64,000 nt of DNA from Symbiodinium natans (GCA_905221605.1 CAJNDS010002081.1:159501-223500), one strand, 5' to 3'. Shown: positions 16,531 to 25,333, numbered from the stretch's first letter. Program-made: numbers and translations. The notes: a model not told the origin generated them from the letters alone.

Positions 16531-19500
16531 CGCCGAGCAATTACATAACTTACACCAAGCCTCGCAATTCTCTTTATAATGCGGGACTTCATTATTTTTT
16601 CGCTGGGCAGTTATGTTATTCGTTAAATAGCCATTGACCACGTCAAACTCAAAGCGACAACCGCAGTTCTGGCAGTTTCCGTTTAACCTCTTCATAAACC
16701 ATTCGGCATCAACATATTTAGTCTCATCTATCTTTCTATTCTTCGCCTCATCCTGTAGCTTATAGTTTTTAATTTTATTTGTTAAATATCGGTGTAGATT
16801 TTCTTCGTTTAGCTCTCCATTGTTAGTCGCACCTTCATAAAACAAAACATCATTAAAATCAGTGCTTCTCGTTAAGGCGCACCATATCCACTCACGGCTT
16901 ACTAAATACGACTTCTCCCACTCGTGGATAGTTATTTTTCCTTTGATTGATGCCCCTTGCGCAGAATGGCAAGTGGCGCAGTAGTCGTATCTAAAATTAT
17001 TTTCTAAAGTGTAAATGTCGGTGGTGTATCTGTCTTTTGATTTTATGTTCTCTAATGTAACTACATTGCCTGATATATTAACTATTTTAAACCGATAATT
17101 AACATTAAACTTCGTATTTCCTACCTTCTTATACTTCCTACATATAAGCGTTTCCCCTACTTCGTATTTATCGGTTTTACCTAGGTTGCTTCTTATGTAG
17201 TTGGATACATATTTACACCTTATATTGGTGTATGCTATGTTCTTCTCGGACGCCATTAGGTCGGCAGTCGTTTTAAAATATTTTCTTACAAAGTCGGTTA
17301 TAGGAATGCGGTTTATCCACATGTCGTCATACATACGGTTTAAGGTGTTGCGGTTCTCATTTGCTTTTGGGTCATCCTTCGCCCCTAACCTCTTACAAAT
17401 CTTAAGCATCATATTATATTTAAATATTTGGTTGATACAATCGTCGGCGTATTCATCGGGCTTTCTGGTATTGGTTAGGTCTTCAATCGGTGGCAGTTGC
17501 TTAACATCTCCGGCGCCTATAATGATTTTATCGGGATGTTGCTTAACAAACTCTCGTATTCTATTTAGGATATATAAACTGTTCATATAGATTTCGTCAA
17601 ACACTATACAATTAAATTTACTATGGTCAAACTCCGGTAGTTTCTCTCCATCACCGACAGGTATTGCGAAAAACTTGTTAGTGGTAATGGCTTCATCGTC
17701 TATATTTTGCGATAAGCTGTTCTGGGGGACTACAAACAATGTTTTATAACCTAACTTGCTGAAATGCTTCGCTATATGGGATTTGCCACCACCAGCGTAT
17801 TTACTTCTTATAATAAGTGGGCTATGTTGCGTGATTTGTTTTGCTATGCTTTCGGTGTCCCACTCGTCTTTAATTTGTAGTGTTTTGTTGGTATATTCTG
17901 GTATTTTTGTTAAGGTAGTTTTTTTCATTTTGTGTTGCTCTGTCGGTGGGATTATTGACTTACCTTTTTCGTGTCGCCATCCTCCGATGTTACCGTTAAA
18001 TGTTATTGCTTTCTTCGCCTTGCTTAAGTGCTCGTGCCTAATTACAAAGGCATCAGTTTTAACACTCCATACATCAACACCATTATTTATTAATTTATTA
18101 TAATCCTCTTGTATTTGATGGTTGTGGATTTGTAGAAGTAACTCCTTTATGTAAGTGTATCCGTTTCTTAATGCCACTCTATCGGTCACCGTTAAGCAGT
18201 AATATTTTCTGTCCAATTCCTTGTCGTCTTCGTCGTATCCGGTGATTTTATTAATCTTGCCTCCTACTTCCTGCTGATAATATAATGCTTCTCTTAAGCT
18301 GTCAAAGGCAAAGCTTTTAGATTTCTTGTTCGTTCCCTTCTCTAACAATCCGAAATTTACATTTGCTATAAGCTTCTTGATTTTAGCATCTTCTGGAAAG
18401 TGGTCTGATATCTCGGTTGCCCATAACTGTTTAATAAGCTTCGTGTAATTCACCTTATACACTCTAGAAGGCTCTTTGTAATACAGGATTTGGCATTTGT
18501 CGGCATAGTGCTTTAAAAACTTACCATACACTAAACAGTATGCCTTATTAAAAAATAACGCTTGTTCTTGAGGTTTAACTAAAAACAAAGTCAGTTCGTG
18601 AAACTTGCTGTAATCGTGGTTTTTGTAATTGAAACGCTTCCATATATCAAACTGGTTAAAGACGGGGATTTCGGTAATTTGGTTAAAGGCGTGGGTATAA
18701 GCTTTTCTTACATCTATTTCGGTGGTGGTTTCAGGCATAAACCCGTATTTGTCGTATTTCTCGGTTCTTTGGTTAAACACCTTGTAGAACTTGCTTAGTT
18801 CTCCCACGGGCGGGATTGTTCGGCACTCCTTAAGAATTTGTATATCGGTTTCGTTGTAATAGGATTTATGTAAGGGGTTAAATAATGCCTTATTGAATTC
18901 ATACATTGCTTTAGACATATTGTTGTAAATCTGTTCCGTCCTTACTGTTATAGTTCCATCAACTGAGCTCGTCACTAGATTTTGGGTTTTAATCCTGTAT
19001 CTTATGCTCTTCTTTTTTATGTAGAATTTAAAATATAAATCGGAAACGATACACCCACTAAACTGGATTTGCGGTTCATACCCTGCCATCTTGCTTTCGT
19101 AAAACAAATGGGTTAAATCATTACCATCATATATTAGCGTATAATCGTCTTTTTCTCTGAATTTCTTAAGGTCATTTAATGACTGTATCATTTTACATTC
19201 TGTGGGTTCGTCTTTCTCATTTATATGGTAATCGGGGGAAGCCTTAACAGCTACATCTTGATTCTCGCAGATGGCCACCATTTGTCGTAACATTTGTAGG
19301 TTGTCGTTTGCTGTGTAGATATGATTATTTTTAACTAGGGCGTATAATGTTGGTATATGGTGGTTGTATTTAGTTGGTGAGTATTTGAAAATCGGCTTTA
19401 TGAAGGAGTTAAATATCCTAACTTGAATGCCATAGTGTTCAAACACCGGCACCATATCCTGTATTGATGCCCCGTTCGTTTTGAAATCATCTTCGGTCTT

Positions 19501-20373
19501 ATTCATCAGTTTTAACATACTTTCTTTTGTTAATCTGTTCTTCTCTCGTCTTTTTTCACCCATTAGTGTATCCTTATACCAATCGGTTATGGTGTTAAAC
19601 CAGCACTCGTTTTCTTTGTAATGCTTTACATTTATTGCTTCCTTAAAGGTTTCAAACTCGGGGTCTAAAGGCGTTTGAATGTAGATGTTATACATACTTA
19701 AATTGGCGGTATTTGTTAGTTTCTCCTGTTCCGGCTTAAAGTCTGTATCACCATCTACCCGTTCAAGGCTCTTAATTTGAATACATTCCATATATTGCGA
19801 TGTATGATATAGGTCATCTTCTAAAACTGGGTCTGTGTTGAAGGTATCCATTAACTTTTTAAAGATGTTTTTAGTTTCCTTATCATATCTAAAAATTCGT
19901 TTCCCCACCAAGTCCTCTATGTATCTGGTGGATGTTACATTTGCGCTTTTAGGTTCTTTCCAAAAATAAATTAACTGCCGGCCTTTAGCATCTTTGAAAG
20001 CGGTTTTAATAGCGTTGTCTTTTTCTAACTTTAATTTATAGAACATTACATCTATAGAGTAGATGCTGGTGCTATTTCGTCTTTTGTTTTCCTTCTTTGC
20101 TTCCCGCATTCGTTGCCCGAGTGGTTCTTTGTCGTGGTGTTTGTCGTGGATTTTGTCGTATGATGTGTTTGCTTTCGCTTTTTGTTTGTCGGTTTTTGCG
20201 GTTATAAACTGTCTGATTAAATTATCCGCGGTGGTGAATTCTGCTATTTTACGGTCTTCATAAAAGTTAATTAGATTTTGTATTTTTTCTCTGGTGCCCT
20301 GTGTTAAACGATTCTTGTAGTTGTCGTAGGTTGTTTGTAGTGCTCTCGTGTTACGCTTAATATTTTTGCTCAT
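16525..20373 (-). CDS. Family-B DNA polymerase fused to superfamily-1 helicase (1,282 aa)
   Basis: The replication protein starts at 20373 (MSKNIKRN); the open frame runs further but only as a hydrophobic read-through of the neighbour's strand. Residues about 1-250 are unassigned and rich in Lys. A NECWFNTI segment is near 257. Polymerase motifs follow: A as EIDVRKAYTHAF (about 553), B as KLIANVNFGLL (about 665), C as SVKTDAFVI (about 770). The helicase part has Walker A AGGGKSH (about 863), Walker B VFDEIYM (about 926), GDVKQLPP (about 958) and the late CHSAQG and ALTRS motifs (about 1135-1168), as in Pif1/RecD-like SF1 enzymes. The C-terminus (about 1230-1280) has CxxC pairs around an AQRKNN segment, like a degenerate HNH/treble-clef finger. 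Exonuclease residues are not clear. Confidence 0.88.
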   Translation of the reverse strand: MSKNIKRNTRALQTTYDNYKNRLTQGTREKIQNLINFYEDRKIAEFTTADNLIRQFITAKTDKQKAKANTSYDKIHDKHHDKEPLGQRMREAKKENKRRNSTSIYSIDVMFYKLKLEKDNAIKTAFKDAKGRQLIYFWKEPKSANVTSTRYIEDLVGKRIFRYDKETKNIFKKLMDTFNTDPVLEDDLYHTSQYMECIQIKSLERVDGDTDFKPEQEKLTNTANLSMYNIYIQTPLDPEFETFKEAINVKHYKENECWFNTITDWYKDTLMGEKRREKNRLTKESMLKLMNKTEDDFKTNGASIQDMVPVFEHYGIQVRIFNSFIKPIFKYSPTKYNHHIPTLYALVKNNHIYTANDNLQMLRQMVAICENQDVAVKASPDYHINEKDEPTECKMIQSLNDLKKFREKDDYTLIYDGNDLTHLFYESKMAGYEPQIQFSGCIVSDLYFKFYIKKKSIRYRIKTQNLVTSSVDGTITVRTEQIYNNMSKAMYEFNKALFNPLHKSYYNETDIQILKECRTIPPVGELSKFYKVFNQRTEKYDKYGFMPETTTEIDVRKAYTHAFNQITEIPVFNQFDIWKRFNYKNHDYSKFHELTLFLVKPQEQALFFNKAYCLVYGKFLKHYADKCQILYYKEPSRVYKVNYTKLIKQLWATEISDHFPEDAKIKKLIANVNFGLLEKGTNKKSKSFAFDSLREALYYQQEVGGKINKITGYDEDDKELDRKYYCLTVTDRVALRNGYTYIKELLLQIHNHQIQEDYNKLINNGVDVWSVKTDAFVIRHEHLSKAKKAITFNGNIGGWRHEKGKSIIPPTEQHKMKKTTLTKIPEYTNKTLQIKDEWDTESIAKQITQHSPLIIRSKYAGGGKSHIAKHFSKLGYKTLFVVPQNSLSQNIDDEAITTNKFFAIPVGDGEKLPEFDHSKFNCIVFDEIYMNSLYILNRIREFVKQHPDKIIIGAGDVKQLPPIEDLTNTRKPDEYADDCINQIFKYNMMLKICKRLGAKDDPKANENRNTLNRMYDDMWINRIPITDFVRKYFKTTADLMASEKNIAYTNIRCKYVSNYIRSNLGKTDKYEVGETLICRKYKKVGNTKFNVNYRFKIVNISGNVVTLENIKSKDRYTTDIYTLENNFRYDYCATCHSAQGASIKGKITIHEWEKSYLVSREWIWCALTRSTDFNDVLFYEGATNNGELNEENLHRYLTNKIKNYKLQDEAKNRKIDETKYVDAEWFMKRLNGNCQNCGCRFEFDVVNGYLTNNITAQRKNNEVPHYKENCEAWCKLCNCSAK

Positions 20374-20404
20374 ATACAATAAGAGAAAAGAAGATGAGCA
20401 ATTT

Positions 20405-20611
20405 ATGCTGAAGAAGCGCGAAGCAAGCTTAAGGCACAACCAGAAGAAGAAGCTTAAGGAATACATAGAAGAGAAAAATATTAGTGAGGAAGAACTAACA
20501 CCAAGTCAGATTAATGAAATCATTACAGATAAGAAACCTAGCGGGAAGAAGCGCGGAGCACCCAAATACGACATGAACGAATACAAAGTAATTATGCCAA
20601 ATGCTGTATAA
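20405..20611 (+). CDS. Small basic protein divergent from polymerase (68 aa)
   Basis: Unknown family. It begins MLKKREASLRHNQKKKLKEY, is basic and helical at the N-terminus, and has a GKKRGAPKYDMNEYK stretch near the end. Only 31 bp separates its ATG from that of the polymerase, so a shared divergent promoter is likely. It sits directly before the integrase; a DNA-binding helper is possible but unproven. Confidence 0.62.
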   Translation: MLKKREASLRHNQKKKLKEYIEEKNISEEELTPSQINEIITDKKPSGKKRGAPKYDMNEYKVIMPNAV

Positions 20612-20647
20612 AATGATGATTTAATTATTTATATTAAATCATTATTT
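20611..20647. terminator. Hairpin between 68-aa gene and integrase
   Basis: A 14-bp stem with one G-T wobble (20611-20624 and 20634-20647) around a 9-nt loop starts at the stop codon of the upstream gene and is followed by a T run. Confidence 0.55.
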
Positions 20648-20663
20648 TTTGTTACTTATTTAT

Positions 20664-21575
20664 ATGAGCGAGAAGCAGAAAATAGTTAATGATGTATATT
20701 TTGATAGAGCCGGTTATGGTTCAAAGCAAAGGACATTAAGCGAAGCACGGGAGAAGGACAAAACCATAACAATGGGTGATATTAACGAGTTCTTTAAAAA
20801 TAATGTTGAACAAAAAAGAAGGCCGGTAGGTCAAAACAGTTTTATCGCCCCTCATTCCGCATATGAGTATCAAATGGATTTGTTTTTTATAAACGATATG
20901 GATGAACAAAAGTTTAGGGTAGGTATGCTAATGATTGATGTATTTGATAAGTTTATGTGTGTGGTGCCGATAAAAGGAAAAAAGGAAGAGGATTTGGCGA
21001 GTGGAATGATTGAGTGTTTAAACAAGATGGGAAAGAAACCCGAGATAATTTATACAGACGACGAGGGAGCAATGAACAAGGAAGCAATACAAAAGTATTT
21101 GAAGGATGAGAACATAGAACATCATAGAACGAGGGCGCACCCAAATCTTAGCGAAAGAGCCATCAGAACTTTTAAAGATATGTTGTATAGGAGAGTTGAA
21201 GCAGATGAGAAAAAAGGAAAACAGAACATCCAATGGCCAGACTACATATTAGAAATATTATTGACCTATAATAATCAAATGAAACACTCGGCCACAGGAT
21301 TTACGCCAAAAGAAGCCCGAAAACCCAGTAATCAATTCAAAGTGAAACTAAATTTAACGATGAAGGGCAAGAAGAACCGCGTATATCCCGAACTAGATGT
21401 AGGGGACGAGGTTAAGATATTTAGGAAGCGAAAACCAAATGAAAAAGAAAGGGTGGGAAATTACAGCCAAAATATTTATACCATAGAAAGCATTGAAAAC
21501 AAATTAGGTCAAAATTATTACAAAGTTGAGGGTGTTGATAGGCAGTATTTACGATTTGAGTTGTTAAAAGTTTAA
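20664..21575 (+). CDS. Retroviral-type DDE integrase (rve)
   Basis: The 303-aa integrase would cut and join the element ends to host DNA. The catalytic core shows YQMDLFF (Asp near residue 71), YTDDEG (Asp near 132) and NLSERAIRTFKD (Glu near 164), with 31 residues between the TD Asp and this Glu, slightly shorter than the classical 35. The C-terminal part has LDVGDEVKIFRKRK and a beta-rich end as in SH3/chromo-like integrase tails. I do not see a clear HHCC zinc domain at the N-terminus. The ATG at 20664 is preferred to the earlier non-ATG codon. The matching TIRs and AGATA duplication agree with its presence. Confidence 0.92.
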   Translation: MSEKQKIVNDVYFDRAGYGSKQRTLSEAREKDKTITMGDINEFFKNNVEQKRRPVGQNSFIAPHSAYEYQMDLFFINDMDEQKFRVGMLMIDVFDKFMCVVPIKGKKEEDLASGMIECLNKMGKKPEIIYTDDEGAMNKEAIQKYLKDENIEHHRTRAHPNLSERAIRTFKDMLYRRVEADEKKGKQNIQWPDYILEILLTYNNQMKHSATGFTPKEARKPSNQFKVKLNLTMKGKKNRVYPELDVGDEVKIFRKRKPNEKERVGNYSQNIYTIESIENKLGQNYYKVEGVDRQYLRFELLKV

Positions 21576-21594
21576 TAATCTTATGAATTCAATT

Positions 21595-21616
21595 TCTAAA
21601 GAAAAAACCATCTAAA
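21595..21616 (+). promoter_or_regulatory. Double TCTAAAGAAA promoter motif
   Basis: TCTAAAGAAA occurs at 21595-21604 and 21611-21620, the second motif ending just before the ATG at 21623. It is almost identical to the block upstream of the left-end gene. Confidence 0.6.
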
Positions 21617-21622
21617 GAAATA

Positions 21623-22252
21623 ATGCCTATATATATTCACAGGGAAATGTTCAAATTTGAAAGTTGTTGGAAGTGCGAAGAAATGAACAAGGTAAGGGTG
21701 TTAAATAGCAAGTTGCCGATTGATATATGTAATCGTGTGTGTGAATATGATAAATGCGATAAGTGTAGGAAGAAGATAATAGAAATGGAAGATTTTGATG
21801 AAAACCCCAGATTTTCAAAACTAAACAAAGTTCAAAAGATAATAATACACATTCTATATCGTAACCATGACATTGATACAATTATGGACAGGCGCAAATA
21901 CAAAAACATCATCAAAAGGTCAAATAACCCACTGCGAAAGATAATGAAGCACTTTGTAAATATCAGAAACCATTCAGACAGGGAGCGTTTTATGTTTCAC
22001 GGTGTATGTCATGCTAGTTTATTATATAGTGTCATAAGCCGTTTATCAGACACAAAAGTTTTTAAGGAAATCGCATATTATAAGATTAAAACCGCTACTA
22101 TTAGATTTAACGGTTTTGAAATTAGAAAGGAAGTTATAGTAAAGGAAATAATACGCGAATGTTTTGATTTTTGGCTGGTAGGTTGGAGGGACTATTATAA
22201 CACCACAACCGAAGAAATTATGGAGTATGTAGAGTATGTGTTTTCGCTATAG
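21623..22252 (+). CDS. Right-end outward-facing protein with CxxC motifs (209 aa)
   Basis: It begins MPIYIHREMF and is a diverged paralogue of 2256-2816. Cys pairs are CWKC near residue 15 and CDKCRKK near 46, followed by a mainly helical region rich in Arg, His, Phe and Tyr. The gene faces the right TIR and is the last gene of the element. Upstream DNA and first codons match the left-end gene better than the rest does, which points to duplication of a gene with its promoter. It is the only gene here ending in TAG. Function unknown. Confidence 0.82.
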   Translation: MPIYIHREMFKFESCWKCEEMNKVRVLNSKLPIDICNRVCEYDKCDKCRKKIIEMEDFDENPRFSKLNKVQKIIIHILYRNHDIDTIMDRRKYKNIIKRSNNPLRKIMKHFVNIRNHSDRERFMFHGVCHASLLYSVISRLSDTKVFKEIAYYKIKTATIRFNGFEIRKEVIVKEIIRECFDFWLVGWRDYYNTTTEEIMEYVEYVFSL

Positions 22253-22261
22253 TTTCGCAAC

Positions 22262-22292
22262 CATAACATTATTTTTCTCTTATAATGTTATG
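22262..22292. terminator. 3' hairpin after the right-end gene
   Basis: An 11-bp perfect stem CATAACATTAT (22262-22272 and 22282-22292) with a 9-nt loop lies 10 bp past the stop codon. It mirrors the hairpin after the left-end gene. Confidence 0.55.
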
Positions 22293-22312
22293 TTTGTAGC
22301 TTAGGCTAGTAT

Positions 22313-22595
22313 GGATATTGACCTAGGTTTATGTGGTAGTTGGGATATTGACCTAGGTTGGTGGGGATATTGACCTAGGTTGGTGGGGATATTGACCTAG
22401 GTTGGTGGGGATATTGACCTAGGTTGGTGGGGATATTGACCTAGGTTGGTGGGGATATTGACCTAGGTTGGTGGGGATATTGACCTATTCTTATAATGTT
22501 ATGTTTGTAGCTTAGGTTAGTATAGATATTGACCTAGGTTTGTGTGGTAGTTGGGATATTGACCTAGGTTAGTATAGATATTGACCTAGGTCGGC
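22313..22595 (+). repeat. GATATTGACCTAGG tandem repeat array
   Basis: GATATTGACCTA occurs eleven times. Seven copies (about 22343-22486) are spaced exactly 22 bp apart, the unit being GATATTGACCTAGGTTGGTGGG. The four others are in two flanking blocks that also share TTATAATGTTATGTTTGTAGC and are themselves a duplication. Each unit has the palindrome CCTAGG. The array lies between the last gene and the right TIR only; no copy is found beside the left TIR. Iterons for replication or binding sites of an element protein are plausible. Confidence 0.9.
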
Positions 22596-22621
22596 GACAC
22601 ACAGCGATAGTAACACAAAGC

Positions 22622-23382
22622 TACTACCTTATCCCTAAACCTTATTCCTATTATTGTTATTTTATTAGAGACTACCATTTCCATTTTCAAGGGTTAGGGT
22701 TTTCAGGTTGGGAATATGGGTTTTTTCTATGGGGGTGTTGGTGTGGGTCTTCTGGTGGTTTCATCTTGTGGGTTAATGGTTGAAACGAAGGAGTAGCAAA
22801 ACTTACGGGGTTGAAATTGAAGTGTTTGAAAGTAAAAAGTTATGTTGTTATGCTTGTTGAAAAAGGTCTGTGTTGAAATGAGAAAATAATTTGTTTTTTG
22901 CGAAATATCATTAGAGAAGACCACTTCCATTTTCATTTTTAATATCTGAGTTTGGATTATTGGGCGAGATTTGGGTTGAAATGTTTAGGTGCTTTCAAAA
23001 TAGTTCAAAAATAGTTGAAAATACTTTGACTGGTTTAATATATGAAACGAATGAGTAGCAAAAATGTAGGGGTAAAAATTGACATTTTTGAGGTGAAAAT
23101 ATGGTTTTGGTATGCTTGTAGAAAATGCGAAATTAACGTTTTTGGTGAAAGTGGTTAGTGCTTTCATTTTGGTCAAAAATGAGGCAAAATTTTGGAAAAA
23201 ATGAAAATTTTACGATGGTATGCTGGTTGAATTTTTCTAGGAAGATTTCAATGATTTTTACTTGAAATGGTATGCGGATTGAAAAAATGATATGTAAAAA
23301 TGATTGAAAAATTGGTGTTTGGCCGTGGGGGGGGGGGGCATCGGGTGGTGCCAAATGAAAATGGAAATGGTATCCACTAACT
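22622..23382 (-). repeat. Right terminal inverted repeat
   Basis: This is the inverted match of 1456-2217, ending CCACTAACT at the tip. The two arms are so alike that short open frames are mirrored with only one residue different over 69 codons. This indicates recent insertion, or homogenisation during protein- or hairpin-primed replication. Confidence 0.93.
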
Positions 23383-23387
23383 AGATA
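23383..23387. repeat. Right target-site duplication AGATA
   Basis: This is the partner of 1451-1455, directly outside the right TIR. Intact duplicated flanks imply insertion by an integrase and no later rearrangement of the ends. Confidence 0.8.
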
Positions 23388-23473
23388 CCCCGTACATACC
23401 CAAAACAACCCAAGGACCCGTAAATCAGAACCCTTTGAAGAAGGTAAGGGACCCTATTCAGGGTGCAAATAGC

Positions 23474-23804
23474 TACCCTAAACCCTAAAGCCTAAACCCT
23501 AAACCCTAAACCCGAAACCCTAAACCCTAAACCCCAAGCCCTAAACCCTAAATAACCGCCCCAAGGTCGCCTCCTCTTTGCTTGGGCCGCGGTTGGCCGC
23601 AAAGGCGGCAGCCGCAGCGAGGCCCAGAACAGCTGGCAGCGCCTGCCATGGTTTCGGCGGCGTGCCCAACATGCTACATGGTTAGGGTTTAGGGTTTAGG
23701 ATTTAGGGTTTAGGGTTGAGGGTTTGGGGTTTACAGGGTATAGGGTTTAGGGTTTGGGGTTTAGGGTTTAGGGTTTAGGGTTTAGGGTTTAGGGTTTAGG
23801 CTTC
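23474..23804. repeat. CCCTAAA and TTTAGGG arrays in opposite orientation
   Basis: CCCTAAA units (23474-23552) and TTTAGGG units (23681-23804) flank 130 bp of GC-rich unique sequence, forming a large imperfect inverted repeat close to the right end of the element. Confidence 0.88.
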
Positions 23805-23809
23805 ACAAG

Positions 23810-23998
23810 GGGTTTCCGAAAATTGGGGGGGGTACCCTTTTGGGGAGGTCCCTTTTAGGGGATGCTATTCTATGTGGGGCATAGAAAGGGCAATACCCAC
23901 ATTATATGGGGGTTTTCTTTTGTTGGGAGACCCCTCTTGACCCCCAAATCTAGCCCTTAAAAGGAATTCTGGGAGGGCACCCCTATTCTCGGAAACCC
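23810..23998. repeat. Foldback repeat with GGGTTTCCGA ends
   Basis: Inverted termini of 14 bp with one mismatch (23810-23823 and 23985-23998) enclose G-rich and T-rich blocks like GGTACCC and AGGGGA. Related copies are at 380-478, 32625-32728, 50662-50768 and, in part, 60380-60447. Confidence 0.55.
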
Positions 23999-25333
23999 AC
24001 GATTGGGGTTTTGGGGGGTTTCGGGTTTAGAGGCTCGACGCGAAAGGGAAGGGCCCTCGAATCTCTTGAGGTCTCGCCAGGAAGGGTGGTTTCCAGGCAC
24101 TTTCAGACCCAGCCGCATGTCCAGGGATTGGGCCCTAAAGCCCCTGATGTCCCAAAAGCTCCTGGAGCCCCCACAAGCCCCGAAAGTCCCTCCTATAGCC
24201 CCTAAGCCCTTTAACTAAAGGCCGTAAAACTTAAAACCGCTTGAGGGTCTCAGGCGCCTTGGGGCCTATTCAGCTAAGATGGTCATGATGGGTAGCTTCT
24301 GGCCTAAGATGAGGATTGTAAGGTGGAGATGCTATGAGAAGGGTGCCCTCTTTTGGGGGTCACTTCATGAAGCGAACCTGGAACCAAAAAAAATGCGGAC
24401 CAAAAGGGTCAACCTGGGGGCTACCCTGTATTCAACGGCCTCTTCCCAGGCTCTCCGCGCCACGGCACGGGTCCGGAGAGGGGCGGCCACGGCCCCTGAA
24501 ATTTGGGGGTTTTGGGCTTCGGGTTTAGGGTTTAGGGTTTTGGGTTGGGGCCTATTTGGGAGTCTTTGGGCTTCTTCGGGTTCGGGGTCCGGTTGCAAGA
24601 GACTGCCGTCTTGGGTGTCTCCATGTAAAGGGTCCCAAGACTCTGAGGCAACAATGGCACGCCCCAGTTGCTGAGACAGTCCTCTTTTAGTTGGCTCCCA
24701 CAGTCTTGCAGCATAGGGGACCCCCCAATTGAGATGCCCAAATAGTAGGATCCCCTACCCGTCATGTCGGAAACCCACACACGGGACGCCTCCCCGAGTA
24801 GGCTGAGCCAGCATCGGCCCAGGGGGCAGCCGCAGCGGCGCGGGGATCATGGGCTCTCCGCGCGCGCAGGGAAAGCTCACCAGGATGGGTAATCCCCAGA
24901 AGCAACCCGAAACAGGGCCCTTTTTGAGGGGGTTATAGGGTAACCCCTCTTGTGTGTAGTCCCACAAACCCAGAGTCCCTTTAGGACGGATAGGTCGGCA
25001 TGTTCCTCGCACATGTTTCCAGGGCTCCAATACACTATAAGCCTTGTACCCTAAACCTGTCAGAGTGATAGGGCAGGGGTTAGAGAGTTTTTGACTTTCA
25101 AGCCGAGACGGTACACATTCACGTGTGGTTTAGGGCTTCAGGCCCGTCGAGTTCACATCTCAAACCCCAACACCCTTCCTGTTTAGGGTTGTAGGCGTCT
25201 GGAAGTCTTCATGAGGGGGCTTCTCACCCTGAACCCCAAATCCTAGTGTGGCTTGGAAAGGGCTAAACTCTTGGCGCCACGGTACACAAGGGAAGAAGGG
25301 TACCACCGGTCGGTCCCAGCATTTTCTTCCCGG
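23999..25333. other. Host DNA between element and transporter gene
   Basis: There is no gene I can support. The stretch has scattered short TTTAGGG runs (24518-24550) and G/C homopolymer tracts. Open frames on both strands overlap and lack recognisable domains. Confidence 0.5.

Larger units (their letters stand above)
1456..23382. mobile_element. Integrated Polinton-like virus element, 21.9 kb
   Basis: The segment is bounded by inverted repeats of about 760 bp and by the short direct repeat AGATA on both sides (1451-1455 and 23383-23387). It is much more AT-rich than the flanks, densely coding, and has almost no introns or telomere-like arrays inside. It carries the PLV/Polinton core set: double-jelly-roll capsid protein, penton-like protein, A32-type ATPase, rve integrase and a family-B polymerase fused to a helicase. 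The AG...CT ends and 5-6-bp target duplication match integrase-mediated insertion of this class. Three virion genes carry a frameshift or stop. Seen: boundaries, gene content and base composition. Inferred: a once infectious or transposing virus, now a provirus. Confidence 0.95.

Noticed and set aside
20348-20404. Longer N-terminus for the 68-aa gene and for the integrase (from 20649)
   Set aside because: The extensions start at non-ATG codons and overlap the divergent polymerase start or a hairpin; the first ATG codons were used.
22313-22595. CRISPR-like regular repeats
   Set aside because: The units are directly adjacent with no unique spacers, the setting is eukaryotic and no cas genes are present; this is a tandem iteron array.
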